The notes under the pieces were generated by a model. It was not told where the DNA came from and made no database searches. It worked only from the letters and a program-made list of their open reading frames with translations. DNA of 64,000 nt from JBBRDU01 sp038230335 (GTDB lineage: Bacteria > Verrucomicrobiota > Verrucomicrobiia > Chthoniobacterales > UBA10450), in assembly GCA_038230335.1 (NCBI GenBank), contig JBBRNL010000003.1, positions 62,001 through 126,000 on the forward strand, in the 5' to 3' direction. The translations under genes and the position numbers were made by a program. How positions within the stretch are numbered: position 1 is the first letter of the stretch; the number at the start of each line of letters is the position of its first letter. This document shows positions 51,178 through 59,811 of the stretch, piece by piece.

Positions 51178-52200
51178 CTACCTGAAGACGAGGCGCGTTT
51201 TGCCGGTGCCGCGCTCGATCTTGCCGATGCGTTTTGCGCGCAAGATTGTGGCGGTGCGTTTGGCGTGTTGCGCGGCGACGATGGCCACCATGCCGATGCC
51301 CATATTGAAGACCTGATACATCTCCTCAGGGTTGACCTTTCCATTTTCTTGCAGCACTTCAAAAAGGCGTGGCACACGCCAGCTGCCTGTCTGGATCACG
51401 GCGTCGCATCTTTTTGGCAGGATGCGCGGAAGATTATCGATGAGGCCGCCGCCGGTGATGTGGGCGAGGCCCTTCAACACGCCGGGAGCAATCCGGGCAA
51501 GCAACGGCTGGTAGTTTTTATGTACGCGCAGCAACTCCTGGCCAAGGCTCACGCGAGATCCGGGCCATCGTGACGATGGCCGGAGCCCCATCTTCTGGAA
51601 CAAGATTTTCCGGGCGAGGGAATAGCCATTGGTGTGCAAACCGTTGGAGGCGAGGCCAAGAACGACGTCGCCGGGTTTGATCTTCCGGCCGTCGATAATT
51701 TTCGACCGATCGACCACACCCACGATGGATCCGGCAAGGTCGTATTCGCCTTTCCGGTACAGGCCTGGCATTTGGGCCGTCTCACCCCCGAGGAGCGCGC
51801 AGCCGGCCGCAAGGCAGGCTCGCGAGAATCCGTGCATTAACTGATGGAAGACGCGCGGAGACAGCTTTGCGCAGCCGATGTAATCGAGAAAAAAAAGCGG
51901 ACGCGCTCCGACGACGGCAATGTCGTTGACGCAATGATTGACGAGGTCAGCGCCCATCGTGTCGTGCTGATCGAGCGCGAATGCGATTTTGAGCTTGGTC
52001 CCGACGCCATCAACACTCGCGACCAGGACTGGATCGCGCATATCGCTAAAGTGCGCCTGGAAGAGACCGCCGAAACCCCCGATCTTTCCCAGAACCCGAG
52101 GTCCATGTGTTTGCCTAACGAGTTTCTGGATCCCCCCCTTGAGACGATTACCCAGGTCGACGTCCACGCCCGCGGCGGCATATGCCTTTTTCTTTGTCAT
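51178..52200 (-). CDS. purM: phosphoribosylformylglycinamidine cyclo-ligase
   Basis: AIR synthetase, 340 residues, ATP-dependent ring closure of FGAM to AIR, fifth step of purine synthesis. YAAAGVDVDLGNRLKGGIQK, GGFGGLFQ, the ATP-site DPVLVASVDGVGTKLKIAFA, HDTMGADLVNHCVNDIAVVG, FFLDYIG, GGETAQMPGLY and LAHITGGGLIDNLPRILP are all present. It follows purF, 71 bp away, with a stem-loop between. Confidence 0.97.
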   Translation of the reverse strand: MTKKKAYAAAGVDVDLGNRLKGGIQKLVRQTHGPRVLGKIGGFGGLFQAHFSDMRDPVLVASVDGVGTKLKIAFALDQHDTMGADLVNHCVNDIAVVGARPLFFLDYIGCAKLSPRVFHQLMHGFSRACLAAGCALLGGETAQMPGLYRKGEYDLAGSIVGVVDRSKIIDGRKIKPGDVVLGLASNGLHTNGYSLARKILFQKMGLRPSSRWPGSRVSLGQELLRVHKNYQPLLARIAPGVLKGLAHITGGGLIDNLPRILPKRCDAVIQTGSWRVPRLFEVLQENGKVNPEEMYQVFNMGIGMVAIVAAQHAKRTATILRAKRIGKIERGTGKTRLVFR

Positions 52201-52244
52201 GTCGGGGCTGGCAGGGGCGGCTCACTCCGGCAGCTGCCGGACCC

Positions 52245-52270
52245 GGGCGATTGGGTCATTCGCCCCTACC
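52245..52270. repeat. stem-loop between purF and purM, CCCCTACC tail
   Basis: GGGCGATTGGGTCATTCGCC then CCTACC. GGGCGA pairs with TCGCCC. A second short stem (GGCAGCTGCC-like) precedes it. It may modulate purM expression, or may simply be one of the dispersed stem-loop family. Confidence 0.6.
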
Positions 52271-52271
52271 T

Positions 52272-53771
52272 TCATTTTAAATCCCCGAACAAGCTGGGGT
52301 GCGCTTCTTCGGCGGCCAGGGCGCGCGCTCGTTGGTCCCGTTTTTCCATGATGAACTTGTCGAGCGCTGGGTCCACCGGCAGCGGATAATTTCCAGTGAA
52401 ACAAGCCAGGCAAAATTCATTCACATCCCGACCGGTCGCCCGCACCATGCCTTCGACATCCAGATAACCAAGGCTATCCACCCCGAGATATTTGCAGATA
52501 TCTTCCATGGTCATTTGATTGGCGATCAATTTGTCCGGATCGGGGAAGTCGATGCCGTAATGACAGGCAAAACGATGGGGTGGGCAGCTCACGCGCATAT
52601 GCACTTCGCGCGCGCCGGCTTCGCGCAGATTGACCACGCGCGCGCGCGCCGTCGTGCCTCGGACGATGGAATCGTCCACTACGACCACCCGTTTCCCCGC
52701 GACCATCTCCTTAATCAGATTTAGTTTTACCCGCACATCGAAGTCGCGGATGAGTTGGCTCGGCTGTAAAAACGTGCGCCCGATGTAGTGATTGCGAACG
52801 AAGGCGTGCTCGTAGGGGATCTTGAGTTCCTCAGCAAATCCATGCGCGGCGTAATTGCCGGAGTCCGGCACGGGCACGACAATGTCGGCTTCGACCGGAA
52901 ACTTACGGGCCAGTGCACGGCCCATCTCGGTGCGAACTTTCGCCACGTTGACGCCGCCGATAATGCTGTCGGGGCGCGAGAAGTAAACGTATTCAAACAT
53001 GCAGAAGGCGGGCTGCTCCTGGCGGAAGGGATATTCCGAACGCAGGCCGTTTTCGTCGATGATGAGGACCTCACCCGGCTCAATCTCGCGGATGAACTCG
53101 GCATGGATCAGATCGAAGGCGCAGGTTTCGGAGGCGAGAATATAGGCGCCGTCCAGTTTTCCGAGGGCCAACGGTCGCCAGCCAAACGGATCACGCACGG
53201 CGATGAGCTCGCGTTCGCTCATGATGAGCAGGGAAAACGCGCCCTGGATGCGGCGCAGCGCTCCCAGCACGTTACTGCCATTATCGGAAGGCTGGGCGAG
53301 AAGATGTAAAATGATCTCGCTATCGGCGGTGGTTTGGAAAATGGAGCCTTTGCGTTCCAACTCATCGCGCAAGACATCGGCATTCGTTAGGTTGCCATTG
53401 TGGGCGATGCCCATCTGGCCGCGCACGCAATCGACCACGAATGGTTGCGCATTCTTGATCGTGCTCGCGCCCGTCGTGGAGTAACGCGTGTGACCGAGCG
53501 CGCGCGTGCCTTTCAGTTTCTCCAACTCTTCCTGGCCGAAAACCTGAGAGACCAGTCCCATATCCTTGTGCATGGCAAACGTGCTACCGGGCCCGTTGCT
53601 CGTGACGATGCCAGCGCTCTCCTGGCCGCGATGTTGCAGCGCAAACAGTCCGTAATAGGTGAGGACCGCCGCATTGGGATGCCCGAACACGCCGAACAAA
53701 CCGCATTCATGCTGGGGGAAGGCAGCCCGCTCGGGTAAGGCGTCGCCGTCTATCGGGTCGGAAGGAGGCAC
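52272..53771 (-). CDS. purF: amidophosphoribosyltransferase
   Basis: 499 residues from the GTG at 53771. The catalytic N-terminal Cys appears in HECGLFGVFG (Cys23), so about 22 residues would be removed to expose it, as in PurF with a propeptide. Glutaminase region GHTRYSTTG, then NGNLTNADVL, PRPP loop VVVVDDSIVRGTTARARVV, CPPHRFACHYGIDFP. It transfers ammonia from glutamine to PRPP, the first committed step. The open frame reaches 54005, but that extension runs through repeat hairpins, so the later GTG is chosen. Confidence 0.95.
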   Translation of the reverse strand: MPPSDPIDGDALPERAAFPQHECGLFGVFGHPNAAVLTYYGLFALQHRGQESAGIVTSNGPGSTFAMHKDMGLVSQVFGQEELEKLKGTRALGHTRYSTTGASTIKNAQPFVVDCVRGQMGIAHNGNLTNADVLRDELERKGSIFQTTADSEIILHLLAQPSDNGSNVLGALRRIQGAFSLLIMSERELIAVRDPFGWRPLALGKLDGAYILASETCAFDLIHAEFIREIEPGEVLIIDENGLRSEYPFRQEQPAFCMFEYVYFSRPDSIIGGVNVAKVRTEMGRALARKFPVEADIVVPVPDSGNYAAHGFAEELKIPYEHAFVRNHYIGRTFLQPSQLIRDFDVRVKLNLIKEMVAGKRVVVVDDSIVRGTTARARVVNLREAGAREVHMRVSCPPHRFACHYGIDFPDPDKLIANQMTMEDICKYLGVDSLGYLDVEGMVRATGRDVNEFCLACFTGNYPLPVDPALDKFIMEKRDQRARALAAEEAHPSLFGDLK

Positions 53772-53833
53772 ACGGAATGATCCACCAGTTTGCCAGCCAT
53801 TCAATTCATCAGATTGCGCGTGGGTGTGGCAAG

Positions 53834-53896
53834 GGCGGTTCACGATCCGCCATTCAATTCTCGGACGCATGGCTAAGGCGATTGAGGTCAATCGCC
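53834..53896. repeat. two stem-loops between purL and purF
   Basis: GGCGGTTCACGATCCGCC at 53834-53851 and GGCGATTGAGGTCAATCGCC at 53877-53896, the latter with nine-base arms. They sit in the 148-bp gap and belong to the same family as the stem-loops at 47032 and 52245. Confidence 0.6.
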
Positions 53897-53919
53897 CCGA
53901 CCTGGCCCGACGGGAACAA

Positions 53920-56280
53920 TTACAAACTGGGGAGGCGATCCGCCGATGAATCGCTCGCGAGGGCCAGGCTGATGGCATTCCACCATTGGCCGTGCAGATC
54001 CTCAACCGGCCACCTGAAACACTCCCCGTCCGTGCGGACGATCAAATCGACTCCTCCAACCCAGCCGAGTTGCGATGCGCTTACGTCGGACGAGCGCAAG
54101 GTTTCCAAAGCTTTTTCCGCGTCGCCCGAAGCAATCGAAAGGATGATGCGCGACTGAGATTCATTGAAAAGGGAAACTGCGGCGCCGGGTGAGTCCTCCG
54201 CGTCGGCCGGAGCGCGACGGCTACAGGCATCGAGATCGATCTCGGCGCCGACCGGTCCCTTCGGGTTGAAGCAGCATTCGGCCAGGGCCACAGCGATTCC
54301 GCCTTCGCTGCAGTCGTGCGCACTTTTGACCCACCCGGAGAGGATCAATTTGCGCACGGCTTGGTGGACCGCGATTTCCCGGGGGAGATCGATCTTCGGC
54401 ACCGGACCTTGCTTTAGGCCGTGACAGACTTTCAGAAATCTTGAGGCGCCCAACCCGGGGTCATCCATTGCTGCGGCCGAGTGGACGAGGATGATGACGT
54501 CTCCCGTTTGCTTGAACCATTGCGTGGTGATGTGTCGCTCGTCGTCGATTAAGCCGACCATGCCGACAGTGGGCGTGGGATCGACCACTCCGGCGGGGCT
54601 CTCATTATATAGAGAGACATTTCCGCCAACCACCGGAGTGCCAAAGGCCCGGCAGGCTTCGGCCACGCCCTCGACCGATTCACGTAGCTGCCAGAAATTT
54701 TCCGGCTTATATGGATTCCCGAAATTCAGATTGTCCGTGACGGCGAGGGGACGGGCGCCCGAGCAGGTTAGATTCCGGGCTGCTTCGGCCACGGCGATTT
54801 TGCCGCCGGCGCGTGGATCGAGAGAACAGTAGAGCGAATTACAATCGGTCGTGGCCGCCAGAATCTTGTTCGCATATTTGACATGGAAGACAGCAGCGTC
54901 AGATCCGGGCTTAACGATGGTACCGGTTCGCACGGTATGATCGTACTGGCGGTAGACCCAATTTTTGGAAGCGATGGTCGGATCGCGCAGCAACTGCCGA
55001 AGAGATTCCACCACAGATGAGGCAGAAATCGCCGAGATTTTGTTCAGTAACTCGGCGTTCTCCGCGATCGCTCCGGTTGGCTTCGTCGCTTCGCGCGAAT
55101 AGAGAGGGGCTTCATCGGCCAGCGGCTTGGCTGGAATTTCAGCTGCGATCACTCCGTGGTTAAGGACCCGCATCATGCCGTCGTCCGTGACGCGACCGAT
55201 CTCGGCGCAAGGGACATCCCATTTCTCGAAAATTTCGCGCACGATCGTTTCGCAACCCTGCTTCGCGATGATCAACATCCGCTCCTGCGATTCGCTCAAC
55301 AGGATCTCGTAGGGAGTCATTTCCGTCTCCCGTTTCGGCACTTTGGCCAGGTCGATCTCCACTCCGCTGTTTCCGCGACTGGCCGTTTCGCAGGTCGAGC
55401 AGGTTAAGCCGGCCGCGCCCATGTCTTGAATTCCGGCGACGGCGTCGCGGGCGAGGAGTTCGAGACAGGCCTCGAGCAAAAGCTTTTCCTTGAACGGATC
55501 ACCCACCTGGACAGCGGGCCGGTCTTCGCGGGATTCTTCGGTCAGTTCGCGCGAAGCGAAGGCGGCGCCGGCGAGGCCATCGCGTCCGGTTTCAGCGCCA
55601 ACGTAAAAGACCGGGTTGCCCACGCCGCGGGCGGCGCCGCGCGCGAGTTGATCGTGCCGAAGGACTCCGAGACAAAAGACATTGACGAGAGGATTTCCTT
55701 CGAAACTTTCGTCGAAATAAATCTCTCCACCGATCGTCGGAATTCCGATGCAGTTCCCGTAGTGGGCGATGCCAGAGACGACGCCGGTGAACAAGCGGCG
55801 GTTGTTAGGAATGTCGGATTTCGGATTTCGGATTTCGGATTTGGCGGGGGCTACGATCGGTCCGAAGCGCAATGAGTTGAGGCAAAACTCCGGGCGGGCG
55901 CCCATCGTGAAGATGTCCCGAATGATTCCGCCGACGCCGGTGGCTGCGCCCTGGAAGGGTTCGATCGCGCTGGGGTGATTGTGACTTTCGATCTTGAACG
56001 CGATGGCCCAGCCATCGCCGATGTCGACCACGCCGGCATTTTCTTCGCCGGCCTTGACCAGAACATTAGGTCCCGTGGTGGGAAATTTTTTGAGCTCTTT
56101 GCGCGAATTCTTGTAGGAACAGTGCTCACTCCACATGACCGAGAAAATCCCGAGCTCGGTAAAGTTCGGGTCGCGCCCGAGGATGGTTTTGATGCGTTCG
56201 AATTCGTCCGGGGTGAGCCCGTGCCTGGCCACAAGGTCGGGAGTTACGGTGGGCGCGGCGATTGGATTGGGCATCGTCAC
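53920..56280 (-). CDS. purL: phosphoribosylformylglycinamidine synthase, large subunit
   Basis: 786 residues, the small PurL type that needs PurS and PurQ partners (absent from the window). TELGIFSVMWSEHCSYKNSR is the family start. IESHNHPSAIEPFQGAATGV, GGIIRDIFTMGARP, GQAGL-like segments and GGNVSLYNESPAG follow. Slightly longer than typical (about 720-750). About 18 residues near 143-160 (AKSEIRNPKSD) are an insertion from a 7-bp tandem repeat at 55814-55841. An ATG two codons further on is an alternative start. Confidence 0.96.
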   Translation of the reverse strand: MTMPNPIAAPTVTPDLVARHGLTPDEFERIKTILGRDPNFTELGIFSVMWSEHCSYKNSRKELKKFPTTGPNVLVKAGEENAGVVDIGDGWAIAFKIESHNHPSAIEPFQGAATGVGGIIRDIFTMGARPEFCLNSLRFGPIVAPAKSEIRNPKSDIPNNRRLFTGVVSGIAHYGNCIGIPTIGGEIYFDESFEGNPLVNVFCLGVLRHDQLARGAARGVGNPVFYVGAETGRDGLAGAAFASRELTEESREDRPAVQVGDPFKEKLLLEACLELLARDAVAGIQDMGAAGLTCSTCETASRGNSGVEIDLAKVPKRETEMTPYEILLSESQERMLIIAKQGCETIVREIFEKWDVPCAEIGRVTDDGMMRVLNHGVIAAEIPAKPLADEAPLYSREATKPTGAIAENAELLNKISAISASSVVESLRQLLRDPTIASKNWVYRQYDHTVRTGTIVKPGSDAAVFHVKYANKILAATTDCNSLYCSLDPRAGGKIAVAEAARNLTCSGARPLAVTDNLNFGNPYKPENFWQLRESVEGVAEACRAFGTPVVGGNVSLYNESPAGVVDPTPTVGMVGLIDDERHITTQWFKQTGDVIILVHSAAAMDDPGLGASRFLKVCHGLKQGPVPKIDLPREIAVHQAVRKLILSGWVKSAHDCSEGGIAVALAECCFNPKGPVGAEIDLDACSRRAPADAEDSPGAAVSLFNESQSRIILSIASGDAEKALETLRSSDVSASQLGWVGGVDLIVRTDGECFRWPVEDLHGQWWNAISLALASDSSADRLPSL
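55814..55841. repeat. four tandem copies of a 7-bp repeat within purL
   Basis: TCGGATT occurs four times head to tail. Read on the minus strand it encodes the non-conserved SEIRNPKSD stretch. Because 7 is not a multiple of 3, a change of one unit would break the frame; the flanking bases restore it. Confidence 0.9.
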
Positions 56281-56460
56281 GGGACGGTAGCGAATCCGGT
56301 CGGCCCCTCAATCGGACAAATCAACAAATTGGCTCGAATAAGATTGGAAGCGGGGAGTCCAAGTATTTCCCAGAGCGACGATTTAAAGACACAGCCGCAC
56401 TCTTTGCGAATTTCGAATCGTAAAAGCAGAGTAATAAACAAACACAAAAACAGAGGGACT

Positions 56461-56937
56461 ATGATGAAGAATATAATGATCGCGCTGGCGTGCGCACTGA
56501 CCGCGCCGTTGGCCTTCGGACAGACAAGTACCACGACGGAGCAAACGACCACGACCGTTCCGGTTACGACAACCGTGCCGGTTACCCGCACCACCGAAAC
56601 GACGACCACGGCGGTCGAGCCGGTTGCGCGCACCAGCGAAACCACCACGACGACGACGGCAGCCGTGCCAGTCGCGCGGACCAGTGAAAGCACTACGACC
56701 ACGACGTACACCGATGGAACGGTGTCCACCTTCGAACCCGGTAAGACCATCGTGGTTCGCCGAGTCGGCGTCACGGATCCCATCAGTTATACGCTGGGCA
56801 AGACCGTTCACTTTGTGAACAAGGCCGGCCACGAGATCAAAGAACATATGATTCGTCCAGGCGCGCGCGTGCATGTCTATTATGACGGCGTCGGCCAGAC
56901 GCAGGTCGTGAATCGGGTCGTTGTCGACGACGACTAG
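56461..56937 (+). CDS. Thr-rich exported protein
   Basis: 158 residues: signal MMKNIMIALACALTAPLAFG, then a low-complexity Thr/Val tract of about 75 residues (TTTVPVTTTVPVTRTTETTT repeated motifs) and a compact C-terminal domain (TYTDGTVSTFEPGKTIVVRR...YTLGKTVHFVNKAGHEIKEH) that looks like a small beta-barrel. The Thr tract could be O-glycosylated. Function unknown. The frame opens 486 nt earlier, in the purL-divergent gap, but the signal peptide fixes the start. Confidence 0.75.
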   Translation: MMKNIMIALACALTAPLAFGQTSTTTEQTTTTVPVTTTVPVTRTTETTTTAVEPVARTSETTTTTTAAVPVARTSESTTTTTYTDGTVSTFEPGKTIVVRRVGVTDPISYTLGKTVHFVNKAGHEIKEHMIRPGARVHVYYDGVGQTQVVNRVVVDDD

Positions 56938-56973
56938 AATTTAGGGCGCGGCTCCAGGGCCGTATTTGGGAGC

Positions 56974-57012
56974 GAAGCCGCAGGCTCACGAGCCTGCGGC
57001 TTCCTGTTTTTC
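56974..57012 (+). terminator. rho-independent terminator
   Basis: GAAGCCGCAGGCTC pairs with GAGCCTGCGGCTTC across a two-base centre, followed by CTGTTTTTCT. It ends the Thr-rich gene transcript, just before the aminotransferase gene. Confidence 0.85.
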
Positions 57013-57077
57013 TGGTGGGCGCCGTGCGGCATCCCTGCCAGGTTGATTTTCGGTCCCAAATCGGGGACCATGGAAGC

Positions 57078-58496
57078 GTGGCCTTTGATCTGAAAGAGGT
57101 GATCGCCGCCCGGCTGGGCGAAAATTACGAACTGCACGAGCGGCATATCAACCGGACGCTGGTAGCGGCACAGCGAGTTATCGGATTCGACAAGGTCTAC
57201 GCGCGGGCGGAAGGCGCGTACCTCTACGACATGGATAACGCCGCCTATCTCGATTTTCTGAGCGGCTACAGCGTTTTCAATATTGGACGCAACCATCCGG
57301 TCGTGAAACAAGCGATCCGCGATGTGCTCGACCTTGATTTACCGAACATGGTGCAGATGGATTGCTCGTTGCTCAGTGGGTTGCTGGCCGAAGCAATCAC
57401 GAAGAGGACGCCGCATCATCTCGATGCGGTTTTCTTTTGTAACTCGGGAACGGAGGCGACGGAGGGCGCGTTGAAGTTCGCCCGAGCCGCGACTGGTCGA
57501 AAGCGTGTGTTCTCGATGGAGAGCGCGTTTCACGGTCTCAGTCTGGGGTCATTATCGCTCATGGGGTGCGATAGTTTCACAGAAGGCTTCGGTCCGCTGA
57601 TGGATGAATGGGACACGCGCATCGCCCTCGACGATCTAGCCACGCTGGAGCGGGAACTTTCCAAACGCGATGTCGCCGCGTTCGTGATCGAGCCGGTTCA
57701 GGGGAAGGGGTGCAAAACGCCGCAGGGCGATTTCTTCATCCGGGCGCAGGAGCTTTGCCGCAAGCACGGGACGTTGCTCATTTCGGATGAGGTGCAGACG
57801 GGCCTGGGGCGAACGGGAAAGATGTTCGGGTTTGAGCATTGGAATCTGGAGCCGGATATCATCACGCTGGCCAAGACACTGAGCGGTGGATATGTGCCGT
57901 GCGGAGCGATTGTGACGCGCCGTGAGATTTATCAGAAAACTTTCAGCCGGATGGATCGTTGTGTCGTCCACTCAACAACTTTTGGGCGCAACAATCTGGC
58001 CATGGCCTGCGGACTGGCTGCGCTGGAGGTGATCGATTCCGAAAATCTGGTGGCGAACTCTGCCCGCATGGGCGCGTTACTCACGGAGAAAGTCGACGCC
58101 CTGCGTGCGAAGCATTCTTTCATCAAGGAAGTGCGCGGAAAAGGTCTGATGATCGGGATCGAATTTCACGAGCCAACCGAGTTCAAACTGAAGATGGCCT
58201 GGAAGCTCCTGCATAAAGTGGACAAGGTTCTGTTCGCCCAGATGGTCGTCACCCAGATGTTGAGCAAGCATCGCATCCTCACGCAGGTCGCCGGCCATGC
58301 CATGGACGTGGTGAAAATTCTTCCTCCCCTCATGATCGGCCCAACTGAGGTCGACAAGTTCGTGAGCGCGCTCGACGATGTTCTGTCGGAGTGCCGGAAG
58401 TTTCCGGGACCAATGTGGGAAATCGGCAATAACTTCGTGCGGCATGCGCTCGGCTCAAGACGTTCCGCCCCGGCTCGGCCCACCGTTTCGGCCTAG
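57078..58496 (+). CDS. class III aminotransferase (acetylornithine/4-aminobutyrate type)
   Basis: 472 residues. FCNSGTEATEGALKFARAAT, HGLSLGSLSLMG and the PLP lysine in ITLAKTLSGGYVPCGAIV identify the fold; FVIEPVQGKGCKTPQGDFF and LISDEVQTGLGRTGKMFGFE are typical of ornithine/acetylornithine/GABA aminotransferases. The C-terminal tail of about 30 residues is extra. Two candidate GTG starts: 57015 and 57078; the latter (VAFDLKEVIAARLG) is preferred. No arginine or GABA pathway genes are next to it. Confidence 0.9.
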   Translation: MAFDLKEVIAARLGENYELHERHINRTLVAAQRVIGFDKVYARAEGAYLYDMDNAAYLDFLSGYSVFNIGRNHPVVKQAIRDVLDLDLPNMVQMDCSLLSGLLAEAITKRTPHHLDAVFFCNSGTEATEGALKFARAATGRKRVFSMESAFHGLSLGSLSLMGCDSFTEGFGPLMDEWDTRIALDDLATLERELSKRDVAAFVIEPVQGKGCKTPQGDFFIRAQELCRKHGTLLISDEVQTGLGRTGKMFGFEHWNLEPDIITLAKTLSGGYVPCGAIVTRREIYQKTFSRMDRCVVHSTTFGRNNLAMACGLAALEVIDSENLVANSARMGALLTEKVDALRAKHSFIKEVRGKGLMIGIEFHEPTEFKLKMAWKLLHKVDKVLFAQMVVTQMLSKHRILTQVAGHAMDVVKILPPLMIGPTEVDKFVSALDDVLSECRKFPGPMWEIGNNFVRHALGSRRSAPARPTVSA

Positions 58497-58499
58497 ACT

Positions 58500-59552
58500 G
58501 TGCCCGATCCAATTAAGCGCGCGCTGCCCGGAGTCCGACCGATCCAGCGGGATCGCATCAGCCTTCTCCAATTCTCGGTCGAGGCGGAACGCTACGAGAA
58601 AATGCCGCAGCGTCGCTGCGGTTCGTCCGGACTGAAACTTCCGGCTATCTCGTTAGGGGCCTGGGAGACCTTCGGTGGTTATCGCGGCCCGGAAATCGCG
58701 CGCGATTGTATTTTCGGGGCGTTCAATCTTGGCATCACACATTTCGACCTGGCTAATAATTACGGCCGCCCGCCCGGGCGCGCGGAAATGATTGTCGGTC
58801 GCATTTTGGGCGAGATGCCGCGGGACGAGCTGGTCGTGTCGACCAAGGCTGGATTTCTCATGTGGCCGGGACCCTTCGGTCAGGGCTGCTCGCGCAAATC
58901 ACTTCTGGCCAGCATTGATCAATCGTTGCAACGCCTCGGGCTGGATTACGTGGATATCTTCTACGCACACCGGTTCGACGGCGAAACGCTCCTCGAAGAG
59001 ACGCTGGGCGCGCTCGATCAAATCGTTAGGCAAGGCAAGGCGCTCTACATTGGCCTGAGCAATTACTCCGGGCCCCAATTCGAAGAGGCCATGGCGCTGG
59101 CGGGAGAGCTTCGACTGGGCCCGATCATCGTCGAGCAGTCGAGCTACAGCATGCTCAACCGGCACATTGAAGCGGATCTGCTGCCGGCCGTCTCCCGTCT
59201 CCGGACCGGGCTCGTGACGTTCTCACCGTTGGCCCAGGGGCTTCTCAGTGAAAAATATCTGGATGGATTTCCGGAAGAGTCGCGCGCTGCGAAAATGTGG
59301 ACGCCGGAGCAGCGCGCTGTCGTTGGTCCCGCCGTGCGTGAGCGGATTGCTAAACTAAACGAGGTAGCCCGTGGGCGGGGTCAAACTCTGCCGCAAATGG
59401 CGCTGGCCTGGATTTTGCGCCGACCTGAGGTCACAAGTGCCTTGATCGGCGCATCGGACGTAAGCCAAATCGAGGAAAATGTGAAAGCGCTTCAAAACCT
59501 GGCCTTTTCCGAGGAAGAGCTGAGTCAGATTGATCAGGTTTGCGCAGGATAG
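58500..59552 (+). CDS. aldo/keto reductase (YghZ/L-glyceraldehyde-3-phosphate reductase-like)
   Basis: 350 residues from a GTG directly after the aminotransferase stop. AERYEKMPQRRCGSSGLKLP then AISLGAWETFGG matches the AKR14 type start (RYDxMxYRRCGxSGLKLP), so the upstream GTG is favoured over the ATG at 58602. Tetrad: HFDLANNYGRPPG, VSTKAGF, FYAHRFD. YghZ reduces L-glyceraldehyde 3-phosphate and methylglyoxal. The key contacts GPFGQGCSRKSLL and LSNYS are kept. Confidence 0.9.
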   Translation: MPDPIKRALPGVRPIQRDRISLLQFSVEAERYEKMPQRRCGSSGLKLPAISLGAWETFGGYRGPEIARDCIFGAFNLGITHFDLANNYGRPPGRAEMIVGRILGEMPRDELVVSTKAGFLMWPGPFGQGCSRKSLLASIDQSLQRLGLDYVDIFYAHRFDGETLLEETLGALDQIVRQGKALYIGLSNYSGPQFEEAMALAGELRLGPIIVEQSSYSMLNRHIEADLLPAVSRLRTGLVTFSPLAQGLLSEKYLDGFPEESRAAKMWTPEQRAVVGPAVRERIAKLNEVARGRGQTLPQMALAWILRRPEVTSALIGASDVSQIEENVKALQNLAFSEEELSQIDQVCAG

Positions 59553-59811
59553 CAAAAGGCAGGCGGAGCGCCCGTCCTGCGGCGGTTTATCGAACAAAGC
59601 ACGTCATCCTGAGCCAGCGAAGACGACGAAGGATCTCACCCACAGCGCGAGCTTCATATAAGTCTATCCCAGCGTGATCAATAGCACGCAGGCGGGTCAA
59701 CACTCCGCCGGTCGAGGAATGTCCTGCGAGTTTCTGATTGTCGGCGCTGCCATTCGGAAATACGCTTAGGCGGGGTCGATGATCCCACCAGATACCACGG
59801 AGGACCGACCT

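Noticed and set aside
53772..54005. 78-codon N-terminal extension of purF
   Set aside because: It translates two stem-loop repeats and shows no similarity to PurF. The catalytic Cys sits near the GTG at 53771.
56383..56874. 163-codon open frame antisense to the Thr-rich protein
   Set aside because: It is a Gly/Arg-rich shadow of the Thr repeat codons; the sense frame has a signal peptide and a terminator.
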